This document shows positions 37,308-49,397 of a stretch of 64,000 nt of DNA, piece after piece. Below the pieces are notes generated by a model. That model was given only the letters and a program-made list of their open reading frames with translations. It had not been told where the DNA came from and made no database searches. This DNA comes from Puffinus mauretanicus. Taxonomy: Eukaryota; Chordata; Aves; Procellariiformes; Procellariidae. The position numbers and the translations under genes are program-made. The stretch spans positions 3,410,001 to 3,474,000 of the forward strand of contig JAJKFH010000115.1 of the NCBI GenBank assembly GCA_023333565.1, written 5' to 3'. The stretch's first letter is position 1; the number at the start of each line of letters is the position of its first letter.

Positions 37308-39169
37308 GTGAGTAGATTAACTTTCTTTAGCATTGAAATTGCTGATAGCAAAGGAGCAGATGCTTTCTTAAAAAGTGTCTAAAATGTTAAAAATGCCTTA
37401 CAGATAGTTTTTAGGGAAGGGGGGGCAGGGTCAGCAGAGCACTTTGGGGAGATTTCTTTTATACAGTTCAGAAAGAAAATAATTGTACTAAATTACTGAA
37501 AACTAAACTTCTGTTGCTGTATATATGACAACTGCTTGTGCATATTAGAAAGCTAGCAATGTGTATGCTATTTGGCAATACTATTAGACATTGTTCAGTT
37601 CTTACTGCAATATAACAGTAACAATATAGCCTAACTTTTGTGCAGGATGCCTTTTCACCTGTCCGGATAGAAGCTATCTTCCTTTTCTTTCTTTCACATT
37701 TGTTTTTATCAAGAACATCTAATCAAAACAAACCCAGTTAAGAAGGATGAAAAAGGAGGAGGTCTTTACTACTAATAAGAATGAAGTACTGATGCTTTGT
37801 TTTGTTTTTCTTTAGTGAGAGTAGCAAAATTAGTATTTTTTTTATATGTGTTACCGGGGGAAGTGGCAGCTCAGGGTTCAGAAAGATTGAGAGCTGAGGG
37901 AAATATCCCTTTGGATATTCATGGCAGTAAGTCAAAGTCAACAGACTTAGAGTGTAAGGCTCTTTTCCAGAAGTACTACGAAACAACCTTATCAGCCTAA
38001 TATGTATAATCAGAGATTAGCACGGAAAGCAAGGCAGAAAGCATAAAAGGTCGAACTGACCACTTGATTTTGAAGTAACCAGCAAAAACCAATTGCCCAA
38101 TGAATGACATTTTGCTTTTTCTTTTCACATGCAAGAAACGTGCAGTTACAGCCATTCAATTTCACTGTATGAGCTTCAAAGAAAGAATGATGCATATGAA
38201 CTATAAAGAAATCGATATCCCTTGCAGTTGTATGGCAATGTGCATACAGTACCTATATGTAGGTACATATAGATTTAAGTAGTAGGTCAGAAAATATAAT
38301 GTTATTTTCTTAGGATAATTTCCATTTTCAGTAGACAAATTTACAACCAATGTATCAATCTTGCTCTGATTAAAGTCAGTGACAAAACTCATATTTTACT
38401 TAAATCACAACAGGGTTATGCTTCATTGCTGAGTACTACACTAGTTTCTCATGGTAAGGACAAATGTGGATAAAAAGGCAAGTGTAATACTTGCAATAGT
38501 TTTGCTAATTGGATAAAAAGCTTTGTTTAATAAATAATATTGGTGGTAATGATAGGAATTGTTAATGACAGATCTTTAAAAATCATTGTTTCCAAGTAAT
38601 TTTCTACATCTGAAATGTTAACTTCTATTCCAAAAAGTGAGAATGGACTAATTAAATATTTAGAAGTCTTGTGTTATTTTTTTTTTTACGATTATTAAAA
38701 ACTCTATAGAAGAACCATGTTAGTTTTAAGAAAGGTCTACTGTTATCTATATGTCAACTTGACAGGTAAAATACATTGTCCTGTCATTTGTTCTTCACTA
38801 TGTAGTAATATAAATTCAAGATAGAATTAAATATGTTTACAGCTAATGTGATTTTCTATTAGCAAAAATATAAAACTTTTACAAGGTCAGGTTATACAAT
38901 CAAATGCCTATGGAAGAAATAATTTTTGTTTTTTTGTTTTTTTTTTTTAAGTTAGTTAAACAAGATTAATTTTAAATGAGGAAATGTAACTTTATCAGTA
39001 CTACATACTAAACTTGTACCTAAAATAGTTGTCTTTTTAAACTTGTTGGGGTGATTTCAACAATCAAAGTTTTTCATATGTTTATTTGTGTGAACAAAGT
39101 AGAGTATTTCATTTCAGAGGCTGTCTTGCAGCCGTTATTGTGAAAAATTATGTTGCATAAGTAACCGGT
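37308..39169. other. noncoding, possible intron
   Basis: AT-rich. A near palindrome 'gtacctatatgtaggtac' lies at about 38250-38267 and T-rich runs near 38670 and 38930. No exon is recognised. Confidence 0.5.
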
Positions 39170-39480
39170 ACATCTCACCTAAACACAAAAAGCAGTTTGG
39201 AGAGAAAATGTGGAGAGAAACGGCTCTGCTGTATGCTTTGCACAACTCCATGGTAAAAGTGCTTCAGGCTTTCAGCATTTTCACACTTGTCTCCAGAAGT
39301 GACCGTTCCGAAAAAGTGACCATTCCAAACCCTCCCCTCCGGACAGCCGCCCATTCGCAGGGATCTGCACTTTCCCCTCACCTGGCTGCTGCTCCACAAG
39401 GATGCTGATCTCAGAGGCAGTTGCATGGCATTGGCAGAGACACCCTCTCATCCCTGGATCAGCCAATGAGGATGATTTAA
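39170..39480. promoter_or_regulatory. GC-richer block, possible regulatory element
   Basis: It stands out from its AT-rich flanks, keeps several CpGs (ccgttccg, ctccggac, gccgccc, attcgcag) and contains two near-identical copies of AGTGACC(G/A)TTCC at 39298-39309 and 39315-39326, plus 'agccaatgag' with a CCAAT core near 39460. It lies about 2 kb downstream of the candidate first exon, a typical place for an intronic enhancer. Open frames on both strands lack splice sites in phase. Confidence 0.3.
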
Positions 39481-40894
39481 TTCTCCGACTTATCTGCCAA
39501 ACAAAATGTAATAACCTAAATCCATTTGTTTAAAAGTTATCACACACAGTGCTGCAGAAAGAACATGTACAACTTAATTCTGACATTCGCTTATGCCCTG
39601 GCATCAGCACACGGTTTCTGAAGCTGCACAACACGGGTTGCAGGGAATCTACTGGCAGAAGCGTTGAGAAATAAAGCTAGAAAGTAACAGGACTGACAAT
39701 TTCCTATGAGGATGAGTTTGTTCAGGAGATAAAACAAGGTAGACTGATGTGTCCTTTTGGCTGTCCAAAGCCTGATGATAACAGGACACATGAAAGAACA
39801 CTTATTACTTCAGAATTTTCATTTGTTATAGAGTAACGCACACACACAGAATCTTGCACCTCTTTTCAGAAATAAACAGAAACACAGAGCTGTTCTCCTT
39901 TTCTTCCTCCTCCCTCTTCTTCTCCAATTTTGCAAACTGTTCTGGAGATACAGCAAGACCTCACTGAAAATCAAAACTCAGTAATGACCGTTGTTTAAAA
40001 ATTGTCCCAACTCCTGCACAAATCTTGTGCTTATAAGAAAACTGGGCTATATAGACCTGGATATAAGCCAATATAGATATATAATTTTATATGTTTCTTT
40101 CATGCAGTCAGTCCTATTTAACTGCAGAAGGCAACTGGAGGAAAAGCCTAGACAAAAATGCCTCTCCCACTCATATCAGAATGCCTTCTGAATTTCTAAG
40201 GCTTGCAGCAGGTGTTGCATGCAAATGCTATCTGCAGAAGCACAAATATTTGAACATGAATAGGGATGTCTGAGTGAAAGCTAACTGCATTCTGCATGTG
40301 AGTGAGAGAGTTTATGAAAAGTCATTTGTAGGAATAAATCCAAAATTTCGCTGAAAGGGGGTGGGAGGGGAAGGAAATAAAGCAAAGGGAAATGATTTTC
40401 TGCTATAAACAAGAAAAATCTTTGTAAAAGCAGTCAAGCGTCATTTTAATAACTTTCTCCTTTTGCATTTTAAACAAATAGGAAATTGCTGAATGGCAAA
40501 AGGCAAGTTACCGTCCTGACTTTCAGTGACTGATCACGGTAAAAAAACCCCAGTGGCATTGAGGCCTACTTGGCGAGCATGACTGAACAGGAGAGACATA
40601 TCTTGATCAGATCATACTATGTGTTTGCAGTGCAAAGTCCTAGGGAAACTGTGCTTTGGTTACTTCAAGGAAAATGCTGTTAGTAACTTCAGGGAAAAAG
40701 GGAAAATTCTGGATATATACTGCAGCTTAAAAGAAAGCTCTAAAAAGATTATGTTTTAGAAAGAAATGATTTTTAAATGCATAGTATATAACGTAATTAT
40801 AGAAAAGATAGGAAGTGAAGTACGTTATTTATAATCTTCATTCCGCAGTCTCAGAAAGATTAGAAAAGGAGATGGGTGGCATTGTCTTTATCAC

Positions 40895-41010
40895 ATACAC
40901 AGAGATTATTGCACAGAGAGTTGAATTGACTTGGTCTCAGTTAATGAGTAGCTCAATGTCAGAGCCAGGAGTAGAATGGGGCCTCTGCTTTCCCAGTCCT
41001 CCAATTTCTC
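40895..41010 (-). repeat. probable MIR SINE remnant
   Basis: On the plus strand 'gcacagagagttgaattgac' is followed by 'ttggtctcagttaatgagta', 'gctcaatgtcagagccagg' and then 'agtagaat...ctgctttcccagtcctcc'. This follows the reverse complement of MIR: cagagaggttaagtaacttg, then gtcacacagctagtaagtgg, cagagccaggatt, and a cccagtcc tail of amniote-wide MIR relatives. Block order and spacing agree. Divergence is high, as expected for a repeat that predates birds. Confidence 0.6.
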
Positions 41011-42246
41011 CGTATGAATCCACCAATATTCATAAAAATAAATGTGCCTTGAATACTTAAATAACACCATAAACAGCAACAAATGTTTCTCTGGAAATAT
41101 ATTTCTGTAACTGCAAAATGGAATGCCTCAAGTGATGGCCAGTGTATTTCTTTGCTAGTTAAATGCAAATTTCTATATTTAAATTTCACACCTTTTAATA
41201 GTAAGAGTAATAACAACATCCAGACAACATCACATTAGATTCAGTTTTCCCTGTCTCATACAAACATAACTTTCATATTAGAATCTCCTGATATGAAAAT
41301 GCAAATGTCAGAAAGGTTTTTGTAAGTACAAATTTTCTAGGCACTAAATGATGTTCAGGTTGCTTCATCCTCACAAACCCTAGTCAAGGGAAATAACCAC
41401 CAGCTTCATGCAAATTCTGCCTAGAAGAATATCACAGTGTTGGGCCATGCATGTCATTGCTTAGAGACTCCAATTTTCAAAAAATACTGAAAGCATTTTC
41501 CTATTGTATATAAGTATCTTGAGAAAGAGCTCCTAAATTACTTGTCCAAATTCAAAAAATGCTCTTTATAAATGATACCCAAGAAAAGATTCTGGGAAAT
41601 AGAGAAAATTGTAGATAATGCTTTTTTGTTTGGGGGTGGAAACAGCAGGCCTTTCCATCACTTTAGACAAACTACACAACAACTCTCATAAGGACATTAT
41701 CTCAATTTACATATTTTTAATAGTTCAACTGAAGGCAATTAATAATGTATACAAGCCTATCTAGCAATATATACAGACATTATTAGATTTAGCCATTACT
41801 TTCAGAAAATTATGATCAATTACATTGATAATCCATGGTGCAGAATTTGACATTTATATTTTGGCACCTATTAAAAAATATTCAATAAAACATCAGGTTG
41901 TATAAGAGTGTTCAGTAAAGGAAATTTAAAAAATATAATGATCTAACATCCTCAGCTGAAGATCTTACCAAAATAATTGTTCTTTATTTCCTCTGTATTC
42001 CATCATTCAATATTTGCTCCTGAGGAGATGGTAAAGAGGTAAAGTGGAAAAGATGTGAGTTGGGGATAAGGGTGAATTTAATCCCATTATTTCTGTTTTG
42101 AAAGAAAAAAGTAGGCATAGTACAAATGAAAATTAACATTTTAAAATCCAGCAGTTATAGGTTATATATGATTAGAAAGTATCAATAAACTACTCACACA
42201 TGAATTTAACAAATCAAAATAGCCCCAGTTCATGAACAGAATTCTT

Positions 42247-42290
42247 CATATATATACATATACATATATTCATATATATCTATGTATGCA
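42247..42290. repeat. TA/CATA-rich simple sequence
   Basis: Imperfect alternation of 'tatata' and 'catata' units ending in 'ctatgtatgca'. Confidence 0.8.
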
Positions 42291-43238
42291 GACATAAACC
42301 CAAGCATAATTCAGGCAAATTGTAAGAAGAATGATAAAATATTTAAAAAAGGAATAGATTAAAATGGGTTTGCTTAAGTTTGCAGTGCTATTTTCTGGCT
42401 GAATTTGTTTGCCTGCTTACTTTGTTGTTTATCATAATACTTTCACGTGATTTGCATTATTCTTTATTATAATACTTCATAATAATGGATTCAAATATCA
42501 AGTTTTGTAGTGGGAAACTATTGTAAACAAGTCCTTTCTTCTGATTTCTAAGGCATAGGTGCTGGTTTTGGGAAATGTCATGGAAATAATTCTGCCTGTG
42601 TAGTAACAGAAAAAAATAGTCAGGAAAACATAGTTATTTCAAAAGGAAATTCTTGCAGTTATTTAAATTATTTGTCAGGAGAGCTGTTTGTTTTTGTGCC
42701 ACATTCTGGAACCCCTATTCAGAATTTGTGCATTTCCCTTACCCAGAGTAAAAATGAGTGCTGAATCTGTGTTTTTATAATGATTCTATCTGATAAAAAA
42801 ATATATTTTCCTCAGAGTAAAAATAAAAATATTATGTTACAGAAAATATTTTCTCATTTCCTGCAAGATTTGCAATAATCCTTATATTTGCTTCCCAAAT
42901 GTAAAAGGAAATTTCACCTCTAATGAGAATTCAGACTTATTGAAAAATGGAAATATATTTAAAAATTAATGTAGACTCTTCATTCCTTGCTGTTATTTGC
43001 ATCCCATGGATTACCAGCAATTGAGCCAGATCTTACTCCTAATAGTTTTAAATTTTTGTGATACATGCCTTCTTTCCTAATCAAGACACATTTTTGGATT
43101 GCATTTGTATCTTTTCTAGGGGTAAGATACTAAGTAAAACCCCTTGTGTTCTAAAGAAAATGAATTAGTCTCTTCATTTTCATTCATGGAGATAGAACTT
43201 CTTTATCTATTATACTGAAGATAGATATTGTTCTTTGC

Positions 43239-43287
43239 TTAGTAATAGTAATAGCAGTAGTAGTAGTAGCAGCAGCAGCAGCAGCAA
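43239..43287 (+). repeat. compound (AGT)n(AGC)n trinucleotide repeat
   Basis: AGTAAT units pass into about five AGT units and then six AGC (CAG-type) units, ending in 'aacatc'. No coding context is seen, so it is not a glutamine or serine tract of a gene. Confidence 0.92.
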
Positions 43288-44700
43288 CATCAAGGCTGAG
43301 GACTCACATATCACTTCAAGTAAGGGTTTTGTAATGTTTTAATAGCATTTGTCACATTTTAATAAAATCCAAGCTTCTGGTGCTGCCTGCTTTTCCAGTC
43401 ATAGTCCTACTGAAAAATCCTCACTACTCATGATGGCAAACCATCCCTGCAGCAAACAATAGGACTTTCGAAACAGAAAAGTATGTCCTGTATTTAATGT
43501 ACTTCCAACTACTTTTTAAGGCAATTAAAGAGAAGAAACTCTCCAAAAAGTTGGTACAGCTGTTCTCAGCTACAAGTGGCCAAAAAAACTACTGCTTGAG
43601 AACCTTTCCCTGAAGCTTTTATTCAGGAAAGGGGAAAATAGCACTAGGGAAGTCAAAAGGGGAGTAAATTAGGAAGTAGTTAGCCTGCACCATAGATCAG
43701 TTTTTTGGCAAAAAAAGAAACAAAAAGTAAAATAAAAGATGCTCATTCATACTGCCTGACATAGATCTGAAAGGGTTGAATCTAATAGATAACGGTTTAG
43801 GAACGTACCTAGTGTTGCACATCCAGAAACATAACTATCAGCACTGCTAGAAGGAAAGATTTGGCACTCCTGCCAATGGTACTCACTCTAATTATTTATT
43901 TGCCATTTGACTTTACACTCACACAATTCACATTTATATTTTAGAGCAAATTTGTCTAACAGCCCCCTACAATATAGATCCACAAAGAATAAATTTCTCA
44001 AATATGCAAAGGTCCTCTATGTTTTTTTCTCTCCCCAACATGTTCAGATTCTATTTCATAATACTTGCCCAAAAACTAAAAGCCTACAGGTAGAATATAT
44101 ATATATTTGTTTGATTAAATAGTGAACTGCACTGCTATACACAGACACAGGACCATAGTTACCTTTGATTATTCAAGAGATGTACTCAGTAATATATAAA
44201 TGATGATTTCAAAGAAAACATACATCTGAAAATTTCCTAAAAATTGCAGATGAGACCAGATAGTTCTTGTGTATTTTGCGAACAGACCTGTGTGTGTAAC
44301 ACTAGGAGTAGCATATATTCACAGCTTGAGTGTTGAACAGAACTAGAATGGGTTTTAAGGATTAACCAGCACAGGATTAAAGTTCCTGGTCTCATGACAT
44401 AAAGAGGATCTCAACTTCTATTCAAAAAGAATTTCACTACTTTTTAACTGGCAGAAAATTGCATAAACTCAGGATAACTATTGAAGTAATATTTTTCTGA
44501 AAGTACAGGTAGCTTGAAACAGTAACTATGTCCCATGCATGTCACTGGGAACTTTCCTGAGACCTACACATGGGGGTCCCAAACAATGCAAAGCCAGGGC
44601 AGAAATACACATTGAGTAAATGAATGTAATTGTTAAAGGACATACCCAGAGCCTCTAGAAGAAACCCTGGCAACGTGGTAGTAAGATTCACTAGTTCTCT

Positions 44701-44743
44701 GGAGAAGGAAGGAGGGAAGGAAAGAAGGAAGGAAGGAAGGAAG
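44701..44743 (+). repeat. (GGAA)n microsatellite
   Basis: 'ggaaggagggaaggaaagaa' followed by five uniform GGAA units. The minus strand of this run produces a proline/serine/phenylalanine-rich frame, which is compositional. Confidence 0.93.
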
Positions 44744-45164
44744 GCTGGCTTCCTTTCCAAAGCTTCAAAAGTGGATTCACAAAGCTGAAGCAGCATAAAG
44801 ATTTGTGTAAACCAGCATAAGATTCCGGATTACTTGATTTGAGCTCTTTTTAAACGCAGTACTGTGGGCAGCTACAATACAAACGGGACCAAAATGAATG
44901 TTGTCGTTTTCTATAACCTTTCTGTGCAAATAACATCAGAATCATTAATTTGTATAGACTGAAAGCTGAAATCTGAAAAAACATACTTTGAAGGAACATA
45001 AATAGGGGGACATTGCTGTAGAATGGAAAACAAATGAGTTACATTAATTTTCTGCTTCCTTCACCTCAAGTTGATTAGCACTAATTACATTTTATGCTAG
45101 TCAGCCTGTGAGTTTAGTAGGCAATAAAAAAGTCCTGAAATTTCATTGCTTGTGAATTGGTGAA

Positions 45165-45320
45165 AACACACACACATGTATATGTGCGTACATGTATCTA
45201 TATCTGTATTGATACTGATATCATTCTAGAGATAGAGATTGTACAGATGAAGAGATCTAGAGATCTCTACATCTATATATCTGTAATGATCAACATAGAT
45301 ATATGTATATATATTTTTTT
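45165..45320. repeat. CA/TA/GATA-like low-complexity sequence
   Basis: A short (CA)n run passes into TATG, CTATAT, GAGAT and TATA units. It includes the near palindrome 'agagatctagagatctct' at about 45250-45267. Confidence 0.75.
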
Positions 45321-45544
45321 ATGTGCACAGCATCAGTGTCATGAAAGCCATGCATGTATTTGCATTGTAAGGTCTCCAGTGGTATATATTCTAGTCTATA
45401 TCAGGTAAGAAAAGATGCTTATGTGCTCTGAGTGAAGGCGAACTCTGCAGGACATTTCAAGTTTCTATTCTTTAACAACTGACCCAGACCGGTAAATATC
45501 AGAGGAAAACACAAGCAAAACTGCTGCTCTGCCTACACCATCAA

Positions 45545-46550
45545 TCATAGAATCATAGAATGGTTTGGGTCAGAAGGGACATTTAAAGATCATCTAGTTC
45601 AACCCCACTGCCATCGGCAGGGACAGCTTTCACTAGATCAGGTTGCTCAAAGCCCCATCCAACCTGCCCTTGAACACTTCCAATGATGGGGCATCCACAA
45701 CCTCTCTGGGCAACCTGTTCCAGTGAATCACCACCTTCACTGTAAAATATTTCTTCCTTCTGTCCAATCTAAACCTGCCCTCTTTCAGTTTAAAGTCATT
45801 GACTCATGTCCAATTTTTCATCTACCAGTATCTCCAAGTCCTTCTCGGCAGGGCTGCTCTCCATCCCTTCATCCCCCAGTTTGTAGTGATACTGAGGATT
45901 GCCCAAACCCAGGTGCAGGATCTTGGAGTTGGCCTTGTTGAACTTCATTAGATTCACATGGGCCCACTCTTCAAGCCTGTCAAGGTCTCTCTGGATGGCA
46001 TTCCTTCCCTCAAGCGTATCAACTGCACCACTCAGCTTGGTGTCATCTGCAAACTTGCTGAGAGTGCACTCAATGCCACTGTCTATGTCATTAATGAAGA
46101 CATTAAATAGTACTGGTCCCAATACTGACCCTTGAGGGACACCACTCATTACTGGTTTCCACTTGGACATTGAGCCATTGACTGTAACTCTTTGGACACA
46201 GCTATCCAGCCAATTCCTTATCCATCTAACAGTCCATCCATCAAAACTGTGTATCTCCAATTTAGTAGCAAGACTGTTGTGGGGGATCATATCAAAGACT
46301 TTACAGGTAGATAACATCTTTAGGTCCTTGTCCACTGATGCAATCAGTCCATCATAGAAGGCCACCAGATTAGTCAGGCAGGATTTGTCCTTGGTGAAGC
46401 CATGTTGGCTGTCTCTAATCACCTCCCTGCCTTCCATATGTTTTGATATGTCTTCCCAGAGGGTCTGTTCATGATCGTACCAGGCACAGAGGTGAAGCTG
46501 ACTGGCCGGTAGTTCCCAGGGTCCACTGACCAGTCAGTCTCAGTCTATTC
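45545..46550 (-). mobile_element. CR1 LINE with internal deletion
   Basis: In minus orientation the element ends at 45545 with the CR1 3' terminus, visible on plus as 'atcatagaatcatagaatgg'. It continues through the 3' UTR ('ttcaaccccactgccatcgg'). Around 45795-45812 it jumps from the 3' segment ('ctctttcagtttaaagtcat') straight to 'gactcatgtccaatttttca', which in full copies lies several hundred bases further into ORF2. The rest covers the polymerase region up to about 46550 ('ccaggcacagaggtgaagct' and 'ccggtagttcccagggtcca'). The 5' part is missing, as is usual for CR1. Confidence 0.96.
45796..46437 (-). pseudogene. CR1 ORF2 reverse transcriptase, partial open frame
   Basis: A 213-codon frame covers the middle and palm of a CR1 reverse transcriptase. 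Residues 10-25 give [15 protein letters not shown] (normally QHGFxKGKSCLTNL). Around residue 45 the first catalytic block is degenerate, [11 protein letters not shown] instead of DFxKAFDxVPH, so the first catalytic aspartate appears lost. [14 protein letters not shown] and [10 protein letters not shown], the block with the paired catalytic aspartates, are intact. It then follows [10 protein letters not shown] and [12 protein letters not shown], and ends at the deletion. Both ends of ORF2 and the endonuclease are missing, so it is inactive. Confidence 0.93.
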
Positions 46551-47979
46551 TTTCATGATTTTCAGGAAACAATTTCTGCTTCATTCAATAACTTTGTACT
46601 GGGGCAAGAATTCCCTGGAAGAGGAACTGAGAACTAAACCACCTCAATACAATTATACGGCATGACTTACTACTTTCAGTGAAGCATTTGTATTTACTCT
46701 AATACCCATACAATTTCTACCTGATTACATGTATTGACAAAATTCCTTCCTTCAGAAAATTTAAGTGACTATTTCAAAATGGGGTTTTCAGCTTGTCTCA
46801 CTGTTTCTCACCTCAAGGGGCTAAGATTCAGGAAATGTGGATCCTTGTTGCTACAATGCAGTTTTCGGAATATCTTCAACCTTACTGTACGGTCATCTAA
46901 ATGATCAACCCCAAGGAAGACAAAGCAATCCCTCTGACAACGTTCACTTAAATGTCCCTTTACAATGCAAATACAAAGTTGACTTCTTATTCCTACTTTA
47001 CTTAATTGCTCCTGAAGTTTAGCATCATCCTGATAATTGGCAGGTTCAAGTGATGTGAGCATGATCCTTTTAAACAGAAATTTCCATCCCAGTGGCTACT
47101 ATCAGGTATCTGAAGGACAGGAAGGACAAGGAAGATATAGACATGTTCTCTCTCCTTTCCAGGTGGTCTGTAGTGGTTAATTCTAAGGCACACTGAATGA
47201 AGTACAAGGTTTTCAGGATTGCCACTGAGCATCCAAAATTTCTTATCCTATTTATAAAAAATAGAATTGAGATGTTAAGATTTAAATAAAAAAGGTAGTC
47301 ATAAGACAAGACTACCACCTCCATTTACAAACAATTGTTTTCTCAGGTGCGGGTGACAAACAACAGCACCTATCCCATTCAAAAGATAAAGGACTGTTAT
47401 TTGCCCTGAAATATAATGGTGTTCATCTTTGGAGGCAGCATGTATTGTAATTTTTTTTTTCCCCTCAAGAGATAGAACGTTACCATATGGTATGTTAAAC
47501 TATTGTGTCTGAGAATTGATATATCTTAATACTTTGCCAGCCATATTCATTAATGCTAGGAATAGATGTTAAAACTTGCAGTTTATCTCACTGAGAATTT
47601 AATAAGAAGTATTAGTCAGTGTTCATTTGGTTTATTGTCCACAGTTCCATGAAATTACATGTGAAAGAAATTTAAACATAATCAGTGTAAAAAAACCTCA
47701 ATATTTAAATGCAGGAACATACATATGCTTTACATATGTATATATTTTATTTATGGGCATAAACAAGTGTAATTAAAAAGTTGGAGTTGACTTACTAGTG
47801 AGAGTTAAGTGCATTATAATTTCATAGAGTGCATCTGCTAGTGAGCAAGAATACCTCAAGATTCCAGTAGAATCTTAATTTACATGATGCCAATTACCAA
47901 AATTATTATCTGCCAGAATGACAGCAGTATGATAACATTTCCAACGTTTATTTCTTTTCATACTCTGTACCCCCCCCTA
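46551..47979. other. noncoding, nothing recognised
   Basis: AT-rich. Overlapping frames of 76-84 codons on the minus strand at 46808-47324 have no in-phase splice sites or known motif. Confidence 0.5.
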
Positions 47980-48280
47980 GGGCCTGGCCTCACTGCCTTC
48001 TGGAGCAAATGGCCTTGCTGTGGCCTTGCTGTGGTTTGAGCTGGAGGACTATTGAGTTTTGTGGGGTCAGAAAGACCTGCTGGTTTGCAGAGAGGACAGT
48101 GGAGGGGACAGAGGTTTCTGAGTGGTCCTCATTCTGAGGAAAGTGAGGAAAAAGAGGGTGGCACCCTCCACCATGGGGTGATGTGTCAGTGAAAAAGTCC
48201 TTTCCCTTTGTTCTGGAGACCAAACTGGTTTAGCAAGCAGAGGAAAAGATCCTTCCCCTCCTTCCAAGTCTCACTGACCT
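47980..48280. other. G-rich, GC-enriched block of unknown nature
   Basis: Purine-rich on plus ('gaggacagtggaggggacag', 'ggaaaaagagggtggcaccc') and clearly less AT-rich than its flanks. It starts with two exact tandem copies of 'tggccttgctg' at 48010-48020 and 48021-48031. I do not recognise a repeat family or an exon. It could be an old transposon fragment or a regulatory block. Confidence 0.3.
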
Positions 48281-49009
48281 CTTGTCCAAAAGAATTAATG
48301 TCACCATCATGTTTGTCTTAACATTTTATCATTTTATTGATATTCAAACAATGAAAGATTCAGAAGGTATTAACAATCACTAATCACTGTCTGTACTCCA
48401 TCATTAAGAGACCTCCAGAAAAGGCTGGGGAATAAAGCATAGGATCCAACCTGGCCTAAGTACATACACCCACATCACTGGACATCTATAGTTTGTCATC
48501 TTATTAGGGCAGTCATTGATAAGGCCACCTGTTAATTATATGGTCTTCTATCGTATTTATGTCCACTGATAGTGACTGCCTGGCAAAAATTGTAATAATT
48601 AACTAATAGAAATATTAATAATATTTCTGCATCCCCCCAACATGGAAAATATTATCTATTACTTAAATGAAAGTCAATTTACCATTTATAAATTAAAGAC
48701 ACTGAACCCAGTTCCTATAAAACAACAACACTACCTAGCTCACTAGGGGTACACTGTTTTAAGTGAGTGTTTTTTACCCTGTGAGGCTGCAGACTTTTAA
48801 GGAGCATATTTCTAAAAGACCCATACAAAAAAAAATGTATGCCAATTACAAGCAGGTTTAAATTTGTTGTACAGAATCCCACTTTCCTGATGGAAAATAT
48901 TTATAGTGTCTGTAAACCATAGTAATCAAAAAGGAAACAACTTAGAACAATATTTGTCTACTGCATTTTCAACAGATTTGAGGTTTATAAAAGAAGATAT
49001 GTGGGCTAA
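48281..49009. other. noncoding, nothing recognised
   Basis: AT-rich spacer before the solo LTR. No gene or repeat is seen. Confidence 0.5.
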
Positions 49010-49239
49010 TGTCTTGGTTTCGGCTGGGATAGAGTTAAAATTTCTTCCTAGTGCTGTGTTTTGGATTTAGTATGAGAAGAATGTTGATAACACACTGATG
49101 TTTTCAGTTGTTGCTAAGTATCTTGTCAAGGACAACTACCCTCCAGGAAGCTACCAAGCTACTACCCTCTCAAGACTGGGAGGAGGGAACACAGCTAGGA
49201 CAGCTAGCCCAGCTGGCCAACGGGGTATTCCATACCATG

Positions 49240-49260
49240 TGACGTCATGCTCAGTATATG
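49240..49260 (+). promoter_or_regulatory. LTR core promoter: CRE and degenerate TATA box
   Basis: A perfect TGACGTCA at 49240-49247 is followed by 'tgctcag' and 'tatatgaa'. The second element has lost the TATATAAA form kept in the sister LTR, so this promoter is probably weaker. Confidence 0.6.
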
Positions 49261-49391
49261 AATGGTAGACATGATCCAGGAAGTACTGATCGCTACTTGG
49301 TTATCAGTCAGCACGGGTGGTGAGCAATTGCATTGTGCATCACTCATTTTATATATATTATTTATTACTATTATCTTCTCTTTTCTGTTCT

Positions 49392-49397
49392 ATTAAA
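49392..49397 (+). promoter_or_regulatory. LTR polyadenylation signal ATTAAA
   Basis: ATTAAA followed by 'ctacctttatctc', at the same position as in the other two LTRs. Confidence 0.6.

Larger units (their letters stand above)
41011..45544. other. AT-rich noncoding stretch with simple repeats
   Basis: Holds simple sequences at 42247-42290, 43239-43287, 44701-44743 and 45165-45320. No gene, splice-flanked frame or interspersed repeat is recognised. Confidence 0.55.

Noticed and set aside
45899..46357. Plus-strand frames of 64-78 codons
   Set aside because: They are antisense shadows of the CR1 reverse transcriptase.
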